Shown: positions 37,740-50,899 of the stretch, piece by piece
Layout of the letters: each line of letters starts with the position of its first letter
Position numbering within the stretch: position 1 is the first letter of the stretch
Origin: Riptortus pedestris
Lineage: Eukaryota > Arthropoda > Insecta > Hemiptera > Alydidae
Reading direction: 5' to 3'
NCBI GenBank assembly: GCA_019009955.1
Contig: CM032228.1
Coordinates: 128,317,501 to 128,381,500 of the forward strand
Length of the DNA stretch: 64,000 nucleotides
Notes under the pieces: generated by a model
Seen by the model: the letters and a program-made list of their open reading frames with translations, nothing else
Told to the model about the DNA's origin: nothing
Database searches by the model: none
Translations under genes and position numbers: made by a program

Positions 37740-38781
37740 ACGTCTGCTAGCGCTCTAGAAATGGTAATTTTAGATAAATCATTACTGAACTGGAAATTCA
37801 ATAGCTACATGTAAAACTAAAACTCAATGGCTGAAATCAGACCAAAATGAGAAAGGGTTTAGAAAGGACCATATAAAATAAAAATTTCTCATTTATTATG
37901 AGACGGATTTAAAATGTTATATAACCAATGTTATTGTAAATGACTTCCTCTGTACCGAGATATTTGTTTTGTTTTTTAGTTACTGGCTTTTTTCAAGCTA
38001 AAATACGAATTTTGTTTTTTAATTTTTTTTTTTTTTTCATAGGACCTTCCTATATTACACAACATGATAAATTCACAACGTTTCATTTATAAACATTTAG
38101 TTATAAGAGGAATTACTATTTATTTGATTCTATGCTCAGTATTTTACCACTTGATATTAATAACTAAATCAATCAAAGAGAAGTGAGTTTAGAGAAAAGG
38201 TAAAACTTAAAATTTGAATTATTTCCGTTGTTATGTGCTATATAACCAATCTTGATAAAAATGTAATACTCTACAATTGTTAGACGATTTCTCTTAGGGG
38301 AAATCAGCTATTGATGTTGTAATCATAATGAGATTTTCAAGACTTTCTTCAAATGTCCATCGATACTACCTAGGAGATGTCGAAAATGATTTCCTTATGA
38401 CCTTATAGGACTTGGTGTACCATAACAGAATACGCATCATAATGCTTCTCTAACAAGAGCGAATCTAATCACTTTTAGAAATATATTTACTACAAACAAC
38501 AACAAAATATGCAATAAAGTACTTCAGGATAATTAGCACAAAAACGCAACAAAACTTTTGTTGATTTAAGAGTAAACTATATATATTGAAGACCTTTGTA
38601 CAACTTAAAGAAATATTTTATGACTAACCAGAAGCAAGTGTGCAAAGTAAAGTAAGGAGATATTAAGGGATCCCTTAAGGGAAATCAGCTATTTAGGTCG
38701 TACTCATGACGCGATTTTCGAAAAATTTCTTCAAATGTCCATCGATCCTACCCAGGAGATGACGAAGATACCGTTCAAAAC

Positions 38782-38861
<80 letters not shown>

Positions 38862-41800
38862 TGTTAACGCTCTAGCGGTCGCAATTTTTGTTTGATCATT
38901 ACCAAACTCGATATTTAAACGTTTTATGCAAAAAGACAGATCAAGTTCGTTAATGGCTGAAATCGGACCAGTGGGAGGGGGGGGGGTTTAGAGGAGGGAT
39001 TTTCGAAATATCTCCGTTACTATACGTCGGATCAAAAAATTGTATAGAACCAATCTTATTGGAAATTAAAGTTACTATAGATATTGTTTCGTACATTTAT
39101 TCTCTATCTTGAATATTAACCGAGGTATTTGTATTTTATTAAATGTGGGACGATAACGGACGAATGAGTTTCCCGCCAAGAGCTAGTTTGGCCGTAACTG
39201 TTCGGCTCTCGTATGGAGATTTCTATATTGTATAACTTCACGTGGGAAATCTGCTTAGTTTACGCAGCCCCTGCGTGACGGACTTTTTATGTTTTCAGAT
39301 GTGATAGCTAAATATAAATTTGTTCTCTTTACATGGGTACGTAATAACCTAATAATAGTTAACTATTATTCGGGTTATTCGAAATTATTTTCGTGTTACA
39401 TAGTGGAGCTATTGCCGCACGGGAATCGAATCCTCCACTATAAGTTTACGAAGCGAATTAAGTAAAACTAAAGATCAAATTTGTTAAAAATACCTCCCTA
39501 ATATAAGACGAATAGAAACATTATGTGATAATAATCTTGAGCCCAAACACGTTTTTCTGTACTTCGAATATTAAGGAAGATATTTGCATTCTTTTAATGT
39601 TTCGTCTTCAGTGAACTTCTTCTTCTACACTTCTGTTTTCCTTTGATTTATTAAAGCTTTAAACCACCAGCTCATTCCTGTATATATAGACTTCTGACAA
39701 CAGGAGAAATAGAGAATTGATGGTGTGTTGGGATCATCAGCGTACTTTATACCAACTCTCGGGAAATCTCCTTAGTTTATGCAGCCCCTGCGTGGCTTTT
39801 TTTTTAGTGGAGGGTCCTTCTCTAAAGTAGGAAGTTGCTTTTTAAAATACGTAAAATTGTTTTAATTACAAATTGTCAATAATGATGATCCAGAAGTATA
39901 TTTAACCCTTCATCACTCGCGTGACATTCGAGCACATGAGCACTCGCGTCGGGTCATGGGAGACCCGAGGTTAATAAGTTCAAAAAGTATTATATAAAGG
40001 CCTAAAATAATATAAATACTTTATTTTTCTCAATTAGAACTGCATTTACTTTTAGTAAAAACATAAAAGTTTAGAATGAAGCCTTCAGAACAGATTTCAA
40101 TATACCTTCAAAAATGCCACCTAAAATGATGGATTCTTAGAAATGTTCATTTTGAAGTTAATTTATAAAATTTAAGAAATATAGACTTTTATCTTTTAGT
40201 TTTTAAATACATTAAAGAGACTCTTGAAAAGAAAGAAATTCATTCAATTTTACCAGAAACTTCTACTATTCATTAAAAAATCAAAAATCAAAAGTCATCC
40301 TCCATTGCTGTCTTGAAATAGGTGAGTACTGAATGTTGAGATTTGAAAATTTAATTTTATTGTTCAAGAAATGAAATGAAATTTATAATTCCAATAAAAT
40401 GAAAAAGAAATAGTTTATGCACATATTAAAAAAAAATTAACAAATAAAACTGAACATGAAAATAAGTAATATGAACAAACAATTATTATTCATGAAAAGA
40501 GAAAGCTCCAATAATAAGTAAAAAAAAAATATCCAATAATAAGGTGGTAGGTACACTCATGTAGTAGTAGTATATAATAATTCTTCACTTACTCCTTACA
40601 CTGTTCACATATCACCGATGAATGTTTTGGGCATATATTTTTTAAACATTTATAGCAAACCTGGGAATGTTTTAAGTCCTTGGTACTTGGGCAAAGATAA
40701 CATCTTCTGCGTTTCTTCGGTCGTGATGGGCCTCCTTCCTCAGGTTGAGCGTTTAGTACCATCTCTTCCTCTTCTTCGTCAGTGGCCTCTTGCTCACTAT
40801 TTGTGTCATGATCACTTTGAACAACAAGATCCTCTTCATCTTCATCAGGAGAGTTCACAATAACATCGGTGGTGTCCGGAAGTGGATCCTCCATAATTTG
40901 TCGTTCCAGCTCCCGCAAAAGTTCTTCATCCTTTCTGAATAACTGCTGAGCCATGCTTTCTTCCACTGCAAGGACCCTGATATCTTCACATAACAAAGAA
41001 CTCGCGTCGGGTCTGAACACTGACACAAAGTGTAACTTATGAACTCGCCTCGGGTCAGTACACCGACAAAAATTGTAACTTATGAACTCGCGTCGGGTCA
41101 GAACTGGATTTTCTCGCGCGACACTCACTTTCTGATGGTTTATGGTTGACTAAATGTTATACGGTTGTCTCATTGGAGAATAGAAAAGAGGAGGGGGGTG
41201 ACAGGAAAAATCTTGTATATAATATTAGTCCTGGAAGATGTAGTGGGTCTGTACTGACCCGAGGCGAGTGCTCAAGGGTTAATATGTCCATTCACTACTT
41301 TGGTCTTGCAAGAAAGGAAAGACTTAAGATCAACTTTAGGTTTATGCAAGGCATGGAAGCCACCTTAGTTCTCTGTGTTATGATGACAAAGCATACGTAT
41401 AGCAACTGAGACAGGAAACGTTAAATCAACACAATGTTGCTGGAAGTGAATGACTTTTGTACTAGGATATTCTTCCACGATAATGTTCCCTTCATCCATT
41501 GAAACGCAGCATATTAACAGCTCTGAAGATAGTGGCTTCAGCTGGAGAAAGCGCGCTCACCTTTGATAAATACATTACTTGTGAAAATAAATGATCTGTT
41601 GTGAATAAAAATGACTTCGTGTGTGTGTGTGTGTGTGTGTGCGTGGGTGGGTGGGTGTGTGTGCATGATCAACACATTGACGCTCAAGCAGCTTCAATAT
41701 TTGTTTGATCGATACGAAATTCGACATTTAATTATTACATGTACATCAAGGCCGTTAATGACAAAAATATGAAGACCTGGAGTGATTTTTAAGACGGGTC

Positions 41801-44800
41801 AAGTAAAATTGTATGTAATCCAATTTAGAGACTAGAACCATCTTCTAGATAACTACATTTATTGTTATTTGTTGCGTACATAGTAATGGAGTTATTTTTA
41901 TGTTTGCCACTAAACATTTCCTGCCTACCTTATGCGTGAAGTTTTGTTTACGTTCAGTACTTAGGAAGGGAAAAATCGAGATTACAAAATGCGGATAATA
42001 TCTGAACTGGTAATGATTACACACATTGACATCATCCTGTGCCATTCGTGGGAAAGTGAGAACCCTGCTTAGTGTGGGCAGTCCCTAAATAAGTGTTTCT
42101 TGAAATTTATTGTAATGAATGTAATGGTCATAATTGCTGATTTAGTCAAGCCCCAAAGGTGGCCTAAGAAATTTCTATAAGGAGTCTCTTTGACATTCAG
42201 CCCCCGATTTTATCTTGGAATAGATTAAATTATAACATGAATCTACAGAATAGTCATTTGCAACACGTTTTACATAATATACAATATATTTGTTAGTCTT
42301 TCTAATTTCTTTTTGGGATGAATACTTTAATTTACAATTCTTTGTGAATCTATGTTTGTACTCTCTGTTGCAACTTCAGATCTTTGGGCTCCATCATCAT
42401 CATTTGGAGTCAAAAATATTAATAAAAAGTCCGTATTCGTGAAACTTCGCTTGAACTTAAAAATAGTTTGGTATCACTAACTTGAGAAATATAAATTATT
42501 ACTGTTGATAAAAAATAACAATATTTTTTTAAATGTTTTCTGTTCAGAAATAGAAAAAAACAAACAGTTTTTACAGCTTTAAATGCCATACCATATTTTT
42601 CTAGAGCTTTTTATAGAGTTTCGTTATAACCAGTCAGTTGGTTGATCTCATTTCATTCCCTTGAACTGTGTCACCCTGTTTATTATTAAGTTTGAGTGAG
42701 ATCAATTGTTGAGACTTAGTCAACGGCCAGAACATTCTGATTTGCGATAAACTTCTCAACTTATAAGAATAATTTTTAGGTTACTTACTGGCGTTTTCTA
42801 CTGCCCCTAGAGATGGATCAGTCGCTGTATGAACCTTGTCCCTGGAGACGCAGCAACTCCAGATCATTCCACCAGAGCAGAGATCCAGAGGTTTTCCTCC
42901 TTCCAATACGCAGGACAAGGAGAGGCCGCATTCAAACTGTGTGCCACGGTACCAGCAAGACTGTGGAATCACTGTACACAAAAATAAAACAAACGTTAAC
43001 CTTCATTTATAAATATAAGAAAATATAAGTGTAAAGGAAAGTCATTCTATAACGAAAGAATCAACGTTTGCCTACAAAGCTTTTCATCATGTGTTGTTGA
43101 AGTTTACATTATTTCAGGCGTTTCTTTATGAGCTGCCAGTTTGCTGACTTGATATTAGAATAAATGAAACGGTCTGGCTTAAACACATTAATTTGACACC
43201 CCTTTACCTGTGACCTTTTATACAACAATAAACTATGTAACTACTAATGATGGCAACTGGTCTATACCATAAGTTTGTGTGAAATAAAAATGTTTTTCGT
43301 TTCATTCGTCCCGATACACACAACAAGCAGGTAATGCATATTGATTGTACGTATTTATTCCATGTGTATCAGAAACTCAATAAAATTAAAATGCAAAGTG
43401 TTATAAAAATGTGTCAATTGAAATGTAAAGAATGACTAAGTATAAAGCGCAAAACCGATGGTATTGTATAGTTGTTTGATAAAGTATTAAGATATATTTG
43501 ATGTGGACTGTCTAATAATTCCAATTGTGTTGCAGAAAAAGTATTGTCCTTTCCGAGTTGATATATTTTAAAATACTGGACTCTAGCCTACTTTAAGACC
43601 TGTCCGATGACGAAGATTTCATGAAATCTCAAATGATCCTGTCGTCTTTTTAATTTAAAACTCCGTCAGGAGCTTCATAAACTAAACATATTATTCTCAA
43701 AAATTTGAAAGAGCCTTATTCCTATCATGTACTAAGTAGGATAGACAGAAATTTATAAAAATTATTCATTAATCTCGGCATGCAAAGAAAAATGATATAT
43801 ATCTGACTGAAATTTTCTAACGAAACTTGGAAGACTCTGTCCTAATTTGTTATAGTGAACTAAGTCCCATTTCATTGAAAAGATAACCAATAAAGAGATT
43901 CCCAAGGTTAAATCAAGCTAATTACTTGTTTGTGGAGCAAATATAAATGTAGGGAATACCAACAAAATGATTATGAAATGTCTTTTTGTCTAATATAATT
44001 ATATTTCATCTATAAATACATTTTGCAACATAAACAGTCCTGTTCGTCCAATTGGAAACCCTTTTTATAAGAAATAGAATTAGACACTTCCTCCCGTCCT
44101 TATCACAAACTAATAGAATGTTTTCAGCTCTGTCATTGCATAAACCGTGTCGAACAAGACTAAGAAAGTGAAATCTCTTCTTCCCTTCCCTTTCTTAGCT
44201 TTATGGTCCTTTTTATAAATACTTCCTGACGTACCTTGTCATCACATAACTTCCAAATGTTGATTTGCTTGGTCCAAAGAGCGTTATGGACTTAAGGCTC
44301 CATCTGAACAAAGGAGTTAGATAGCCTGAAGGAAACACTTTCCATTCCACCTTAATTGAGACAAATTGTTGGAAAGAGTAAATTTATTTATATAGAATGA
44401 ATGTGTAGAAATTTCTAAGTTCTTAGGAATTCTATATGGCTTGTTGAAATATAATTATCTACCTCATCGAACAGTTCTAATAGCGCCGCTGAAATAGGTA
44501 TATCACTTGAGTATTCACTTAACTTTTTAATCTATTTATAAAGGATGAAATCTAGCAAAAACAAATAGCTCCGTTAATTTTTTAAACATTTTTGTGAAAT
44601 ACTAAAAATGTAGAACTTAACTTGGTTCTGTAATGTCTACGATTCACACTCAAGATAACAGAAGTTTATAAAAAAAAAACCGCGAGATTGTGTTACATTT
44701 GAATTTTTTTTAGGATGAGGTATTTACGTTTTTATTTTTTACGTCTGTTTTAAAAGCTATATATTCTGAATGATTTGATTTCATTTGTCATCCAAAGTCA

Positions 44801-47800
44801 ATGCGATATGAAACTAAGACAAATATTTGTCATTCAATAACCCTAATATTATTGGTTTTAATAACTTATACGTTGTTTTTCGGATCCTTGTTTATATCCG
44901 CTTTATTGCCATATAGGTATAAAATACGAGCAATGAATGAGTGTTATGGTGAGAATCATGGAGCATCCATCTTCTAAAACTTGAGGATGTGATTTTTATT
45001 TGGAATCATTTTTGTTTGAATCTCGTAATTATGAGAAGGTAACTTCGTTGAACTTATTAACTATCAAAGACCAAATTTTAGTAATTAATTCCTTTATTAT
45101 TTAAAACGATTCTCTCTCATGTTATTGAAACGGGAATGAAAGAAAATCGCAATAGCTGGATACTTTTTCAGCAGAAATACCACCACAATATGGTACGTGA
45201 AGATGATATGGCCTGCCACAAAGCCGTATGGAGCAGGTCCTTGATGGGCTGGTGAGCCAAAGACATTATTTTTTTTTTTTTACCAATATTGGATTATTTT
45301 TTATAGCTGCTTTGTATTTGAAATTTAAAACAGTCGACATTTGAAGCATTACTTACTTACTAAATTAAATTAAACAATTGTTTGTTGATGTAATGTATCT
45401 GTGGCTTACTTTGAATTTGATGCTAGAAGGGTATGTGTGTCAAGAGAGTTAGATTTAAGTTTCAAAAGCTAGGATCGGGGGCTCTGCGAAAACTGCGATG
45501 AATTTAAAGAGGATTTGATCTTCTGTATCACGTGTCATTCTGTGGTTTAGAAAGTTTTGTGGAATTGAAAACCAAAACAGTTTAATAAATTCTGCTAAAC
45601 CATCGCCTTCGTTTTACTAATTTTCTTACACTACAACGAAACAGATATCCTGTTCTTGTCTGTAATTAAACATACGCTTTACTACTAACCAAGAAATCGT
45701 TCCAGATATTTTGTTTTTCTTAGTCACATTCTAAATGAAGAAATTAATAATTTCCGGCAACGGAACACTTTTGATTCTTCACAGCGAACAGATTTTAAGA
45801 TAAAAACTTTGGTATTCTTGGGGACAAAGGTTTATTCTTTCTTAAGGCATAAAATAATGAACTTAATGTAATTTATTAAAAACATAACTTTCCTTTTCTG
45901 TATAATTTTTCTCGTTTTCGCTGTCCATCGTTTAGCCTGGCAAACAGATAAAATGACGACGGAAACGTTAAAACACCAAAACCATAAGACCCTGGGACAT
46001 AATATGCCAAAATGATTTGTGTTGCTTTAAACTCATAATGGGCTAATTAATGAACGAGAAGACCACAAAGGTTTCAATAGAACATTTAGAAGATCAAGGG
46101 AAGTTCTTTAGAGAGGTTCTAGGGAAACTGGCTGTTGGCCTGCTGTATTTATGCCTTTATCTGTCATTTCCTTGCTAAGGGATTTATCCATTAGCAAGTT
46201 TAAGTACCGAATTTAAGGTAGACCTACAATGGAGGGGAGGGGCGAGGATCAATTTGATCACCAGTATTTCATTTTTTTTTACTTCATTTCAGGAAAATTT
46301 GGTTAGGTAATTTTCACTGATCTTTAGGTTTTAGGTTAGTTCTCCTGAACCCAAAAACGGCATCTCAAATAGGCAAAATGTAGAAATTGTTTTACAGTTC
46401 AAAACTTATAAAGTTCAAATCTAGTTAGTTAATGAACTGGAATACCAGAAACTTTTCTCATTATTTTAAACATTTATCATTTCCCAATTTTAATTACTTT
46501 CCATCTGTAAGAGTTTCAGGCGTACATGTTTTGTGCGTTACATGTTCAGACAAAAGCGCACTTTCTTGGTTCCAATTGTCACGTTCTACCTGTGAACCAG
46601 ATTGAGCATTTTAAATTCTGTAAATTAATCTCCATTTCGCACGTCGCCTTTTCAGTCCAGTTTTCCTCAGTTTCCTATAATTGAACGCACTCACATAGGA
46701 TAAATACCATCTTTTGCTCGCGATTTCAAAACTTTTTTGGGGACAAAACTTTTTTGGGGGAGTGAATTTTTGAAAAAAGTCTCATCGTCAATGTGTTATA
46801 ATTTCAGACTACTTCTGTTTCATCTAGGGTGAATACACAATTAAGAAATGCCACAGATATAGTTCAAAGTCATCACCATCATCATTCAAGTTTGCTTATC
46901 CAATGATAATGAGAGAGCAAAAAAATCTTGTGAATAGTTATTTCGTTTGCATTTGTGATATTCAAGATAAAAATGTAAGTATCTGTCCTAATCTTTGAGC
47001 TGCTATTCGTTTGGTACTACACGGTTCTCAACTGCCTGTTTCGCAGCATCGATCTCACATAGAAAAGATATTTTAAAAACAATATTTTATACTTAATATC
47101 CATTAAGATACTTCATGATATATTGGATTATTGTTAGTGTGGGAAGTGTAGAAGTAGGTTTTTATTGAAGGCTGGAAACGAAAACAAAAAAAACAAATAA
47201 CTTGCTTAGCATTAGAGATACGGAAGCATATACATATCAATAATTTCAGAGAACTAGCCGTGTTACCCATGGTTGACGCATTAAATGTTTAATGGTGATA
47301 ATATAGAGACTGAATTCATTTATGTACTAAAGAAATCCCGTCATTTTCATCTCAGTATACAGGTTTGTTCTATGCTATTCACTTTTATATCCATCGTGAT
47401 TGAAGAAATGTTAAGGACTTTATGTTAAGATTTCCTGTTACCCGTCAATGAAATAAAAATGATTTTCCATCGTAATGTAACGATTCAATTAATAGAAGGA
47501 TAGAGAAATCCTTTAATTTTCACGATATTGTGAAAGATATTCTTCCTCTTCAGTCTTACAGTTTTAAATGTGAAGCATGGAATGCCTATGGGGTGTATAT
47601 AGGTAAATTTAAGCTTGTTCAAGGGACCAATAAATATCGTTTTTTATCAAAATATAAAGATGATTGAGCCACCTTAGCTCCAGTAGAAAAAGTCCTTCAA
47701 GCGGGGGCTGGGTTAAACTAAGCATATTTCCAACTTTTTGATTTGACCCCACTCTAGTTTGTGGCAGTAAAGTAAAAATTAGTTCTCGTTGACAATATTT

Positions 47801-48861
47801 ATATCCCCAAAAAAATATTACAATTCTGTAGAAGCACTTTCACGAAAAAAAATTCATTTTGGTAATCGGATGTTGGAAGTCACAATTTGAAACTCGTAAA
47901 TTTAAATAACGTTTTAAGGACAAAAATTGTATTCTAAACGCAATCGTTCTTTACGCCTTTTCGATCAGTTAAAAACAATATTAACGAAGATATTGGCAAA
48001 TTTGTGTTTTGAGGTTGAAGTAAACCCCCTCTCCTGAGAATGATAGTAGAGTATAAAATAGTGGATGCTATCAATATTCAGTCATTGAAGGCATAAACAC
48101 AATATTTCTCACTTCTAATGAGGAATTTTCATAGAACACGAATAATGTTTTTGGCGCCAGAAAGTCGGAAAATTTATAAAAGTGAATGAACCCAAACACA
48201 GTAATTGTTATTCTACATTATGCAGTATGTTCTCTACATTTTTACGATAAATCAAATATTGACGAAAATTCTGGTCGAAAATTCGAATTATCATATAATC
48301 TATGTTGCACTCTAGGAAACTGTCTCACAAATATTAAAGTACATAGAAATCTGTTTAGCCGTTTATGAGCCTTGATTGAGAAGCAAATGAACGGACAGTC
48401 TGAAAGATGACATTTTAAATTTTGATGTCATTGTTCTTAGAATGGCTTGAAACCCAAAACAAATTTATGCACGCCGAATTTAAATAGAGTATCAAACAAA
48501 CATTATAGATTCAATAATTTATATAGATATATAATTTATATAGATTCAATTTTCATCCAGATTTATTTTATGAATTTTGTTCGATCTGACATAATAACGG
48601 AGATATTAGAATATTCAACGCCTCAAACCCTCCGTATTCCTGATCCAATCTCTTTGAAGGCAATGAATAGGGCGTGATAATCTTGCTCTACCTTTCTTGA
48701 GTATATGTTTGCGGGTAAGAAATTGTTTGAGGGGCATTTCATCCGACGTGCTTCTTCTTCTGAACTCGAACTAGTTGCAAAATGTTCCTCTGTAGAAAGA
48801 TCCTTCCTATTAATTACTCAGTGCACTAAACTTGCACAAAGCTCAAAGTGTGCCACTATAT

Positions 48862-48912
<51 letters not shown>

Positions 48913-50821
48913 AGGCACAGCAATATCTGAGTAAAGTTTGTATTTCTTAATGGATATCCAGTTCTTTGAGGAGTGAGACCTATAGATGTTCCTGAGTTGC
49001 CTTTCCCTCTACTAGTGAATCGCGTATCCCCTTGCACAAAATCGAGAGACTGACGAAATGATTAACCTGCGACACAACTCATTGCTGTTGTCTCTAGCTT
49101 CTATAACAAGTGGCTATGGGTTTCTACTATGTTGATATATATTTTGATCTCCCTTGTTTTATCTTCAAATTTATTACGTATTGAAAATTTAAATCTTTCG
49201 TCACTTATCGCATTCCGTGTTTAGGCTAGTGGTGACAAAAACTTTGTGGTGGTCAACTGGAAGCAGTTCGTCATCTATTCCGTTCAAATCTAATTAACAT
49301 AAAACCAAAAGTCAATGAACAAGGAGTAGTCCGGATACCAGCATAGGTTCAACCATGTGAGATCCACTACAGAGTAAGTACATTCAACAATAATGTCCAC
49401 ACACCATGAAACTCAACGAGATCATCTTTACACTAGTTATAACGGGAGATTGTTTTTCATTTCCTCATTCTGTTATTTCTTTATAATATTTTTTCCAATA
49501 ATCTTGAGGGGAGAAGCGATAATAAGGACCTTATCCGATATGACGACTTTCAATTTAGTTAGTTGTTAAAATATCATCAAATGTAAATAAATAATATTTA
49601 TTTCATCGTTGTACGAAGAAAAAGATGGATTATGTTGGCGAAGGTTTTCAGTTTTCAACGGAATGTTTTTGAGTAACTAATTTTATTTATCATAAAAATA
49701 CATATAAATCATGTCCTATGACATGGTTTGAATCCTTGCATTGGAACGGAGATATGCATAAAGTTGAAATGAATTCATGTTAAATGAAATGCATCAAAAC
49801 ATTTGGTTTATTTAATTAAATAGAGGTACAAGATGCCATGTGATGCTTGCATCAAATTTTTATTAGAACGATTTTATATCTGAAGTGAGCGCTCACCAGT
49901 CTTCGTACTGTTAATGTGTTGATTGAATTTTTATATTTCGACGGAAAACTACTTATTTCAAATCGTCAAAGACGGTTAACACTGCTGGGAAAAAAAATAA
50001 TATATCCTCTGGGCAGGCCCTCCCGGAAGAAAGTAATTAACTTAAAAGTGAAGGAATAAAAATTGGTGTGTGTGAGCATTATATTCAATGAATTGCAGTG
50101 CCAGTGTGAACCGGGATACAGAGAGTGAGTAGTGAAAATGTAAACAATGATTTTCCCCGGTTTTCCTCTAGGAAAAGGGAGAGGAGTACTTTCTCCGAGG
50201 ACGCTGACCAAGGTTGGAGCTCCACTTTCTTTTAGAAACTATTTCATAATTGTCAGCTTGTTACTGGGTTCCTCATCCTCAATCTAGACAAAGGTTTTAG
50301 ATAGCATAGCTTTTATTTATTAAGCATCTAAAGCCAATTATTGGCGATTGGCGACAATCTTGGGTGCAGCTAAAACGCTTTCCCGCACAATTTCACTGGA
50401 AATCTTCATTTGACACGCGATTCGGCAATTTCACACTGTAGTTACTTTGTACACAAGCTGAATTTGGAAAACTGTTGGAAATGCTAACCTGATTAGGAGC
50501 CAGTCTTGTATGAATGCATATAAATCTGTTAGTTGGCACAATGATCTCAAGTTAAAGAATGTCATTGCGACGCTTAATGAGATGTCTTTGGAATATTATA
50601 ATAAACCCATGCCTGAAGCTACTCTGAATGTTAAACACTGATTCATACTATTCAATTTAAAATTTAAAGCTTTGAAACTGATATCAAAGCTTCTAGAGGC
50701 AAATTTTGTGTTTTTTTTTTTGTTTTGTTAAATAAATTTGTTTTATATTATTTATAATTTCAGATTTATTTTGTCTTCACACTTGCCAGCCAGGTACCTA
50801 AAGCTATCTCACACACACACT

Positions 50822-50899
<78 letters not shown>

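Larger units (their letters stand above)
31605..42788. other. Protease intron 2 (11 kb)
   Basis: Rich in mobile DNA: an (AT)n tract and repeat module near 32860-33150, a hairpin at 34232, LINE relics at 34480-35200 and 35616-35840, HINE-like copies between 36965 and 42100, and a piggyBac element at 39906-41278. Between these, 31605-32850, 33160-34190 and 35850-36960 contain nothing I recognise. Confidence 0.65.

Noticed and set aside
41845..42045. Small minus-strand ORF within HINE-like copy J
   Set aside because: Falls entirely within repeat sequence and is not conserved in other copies.
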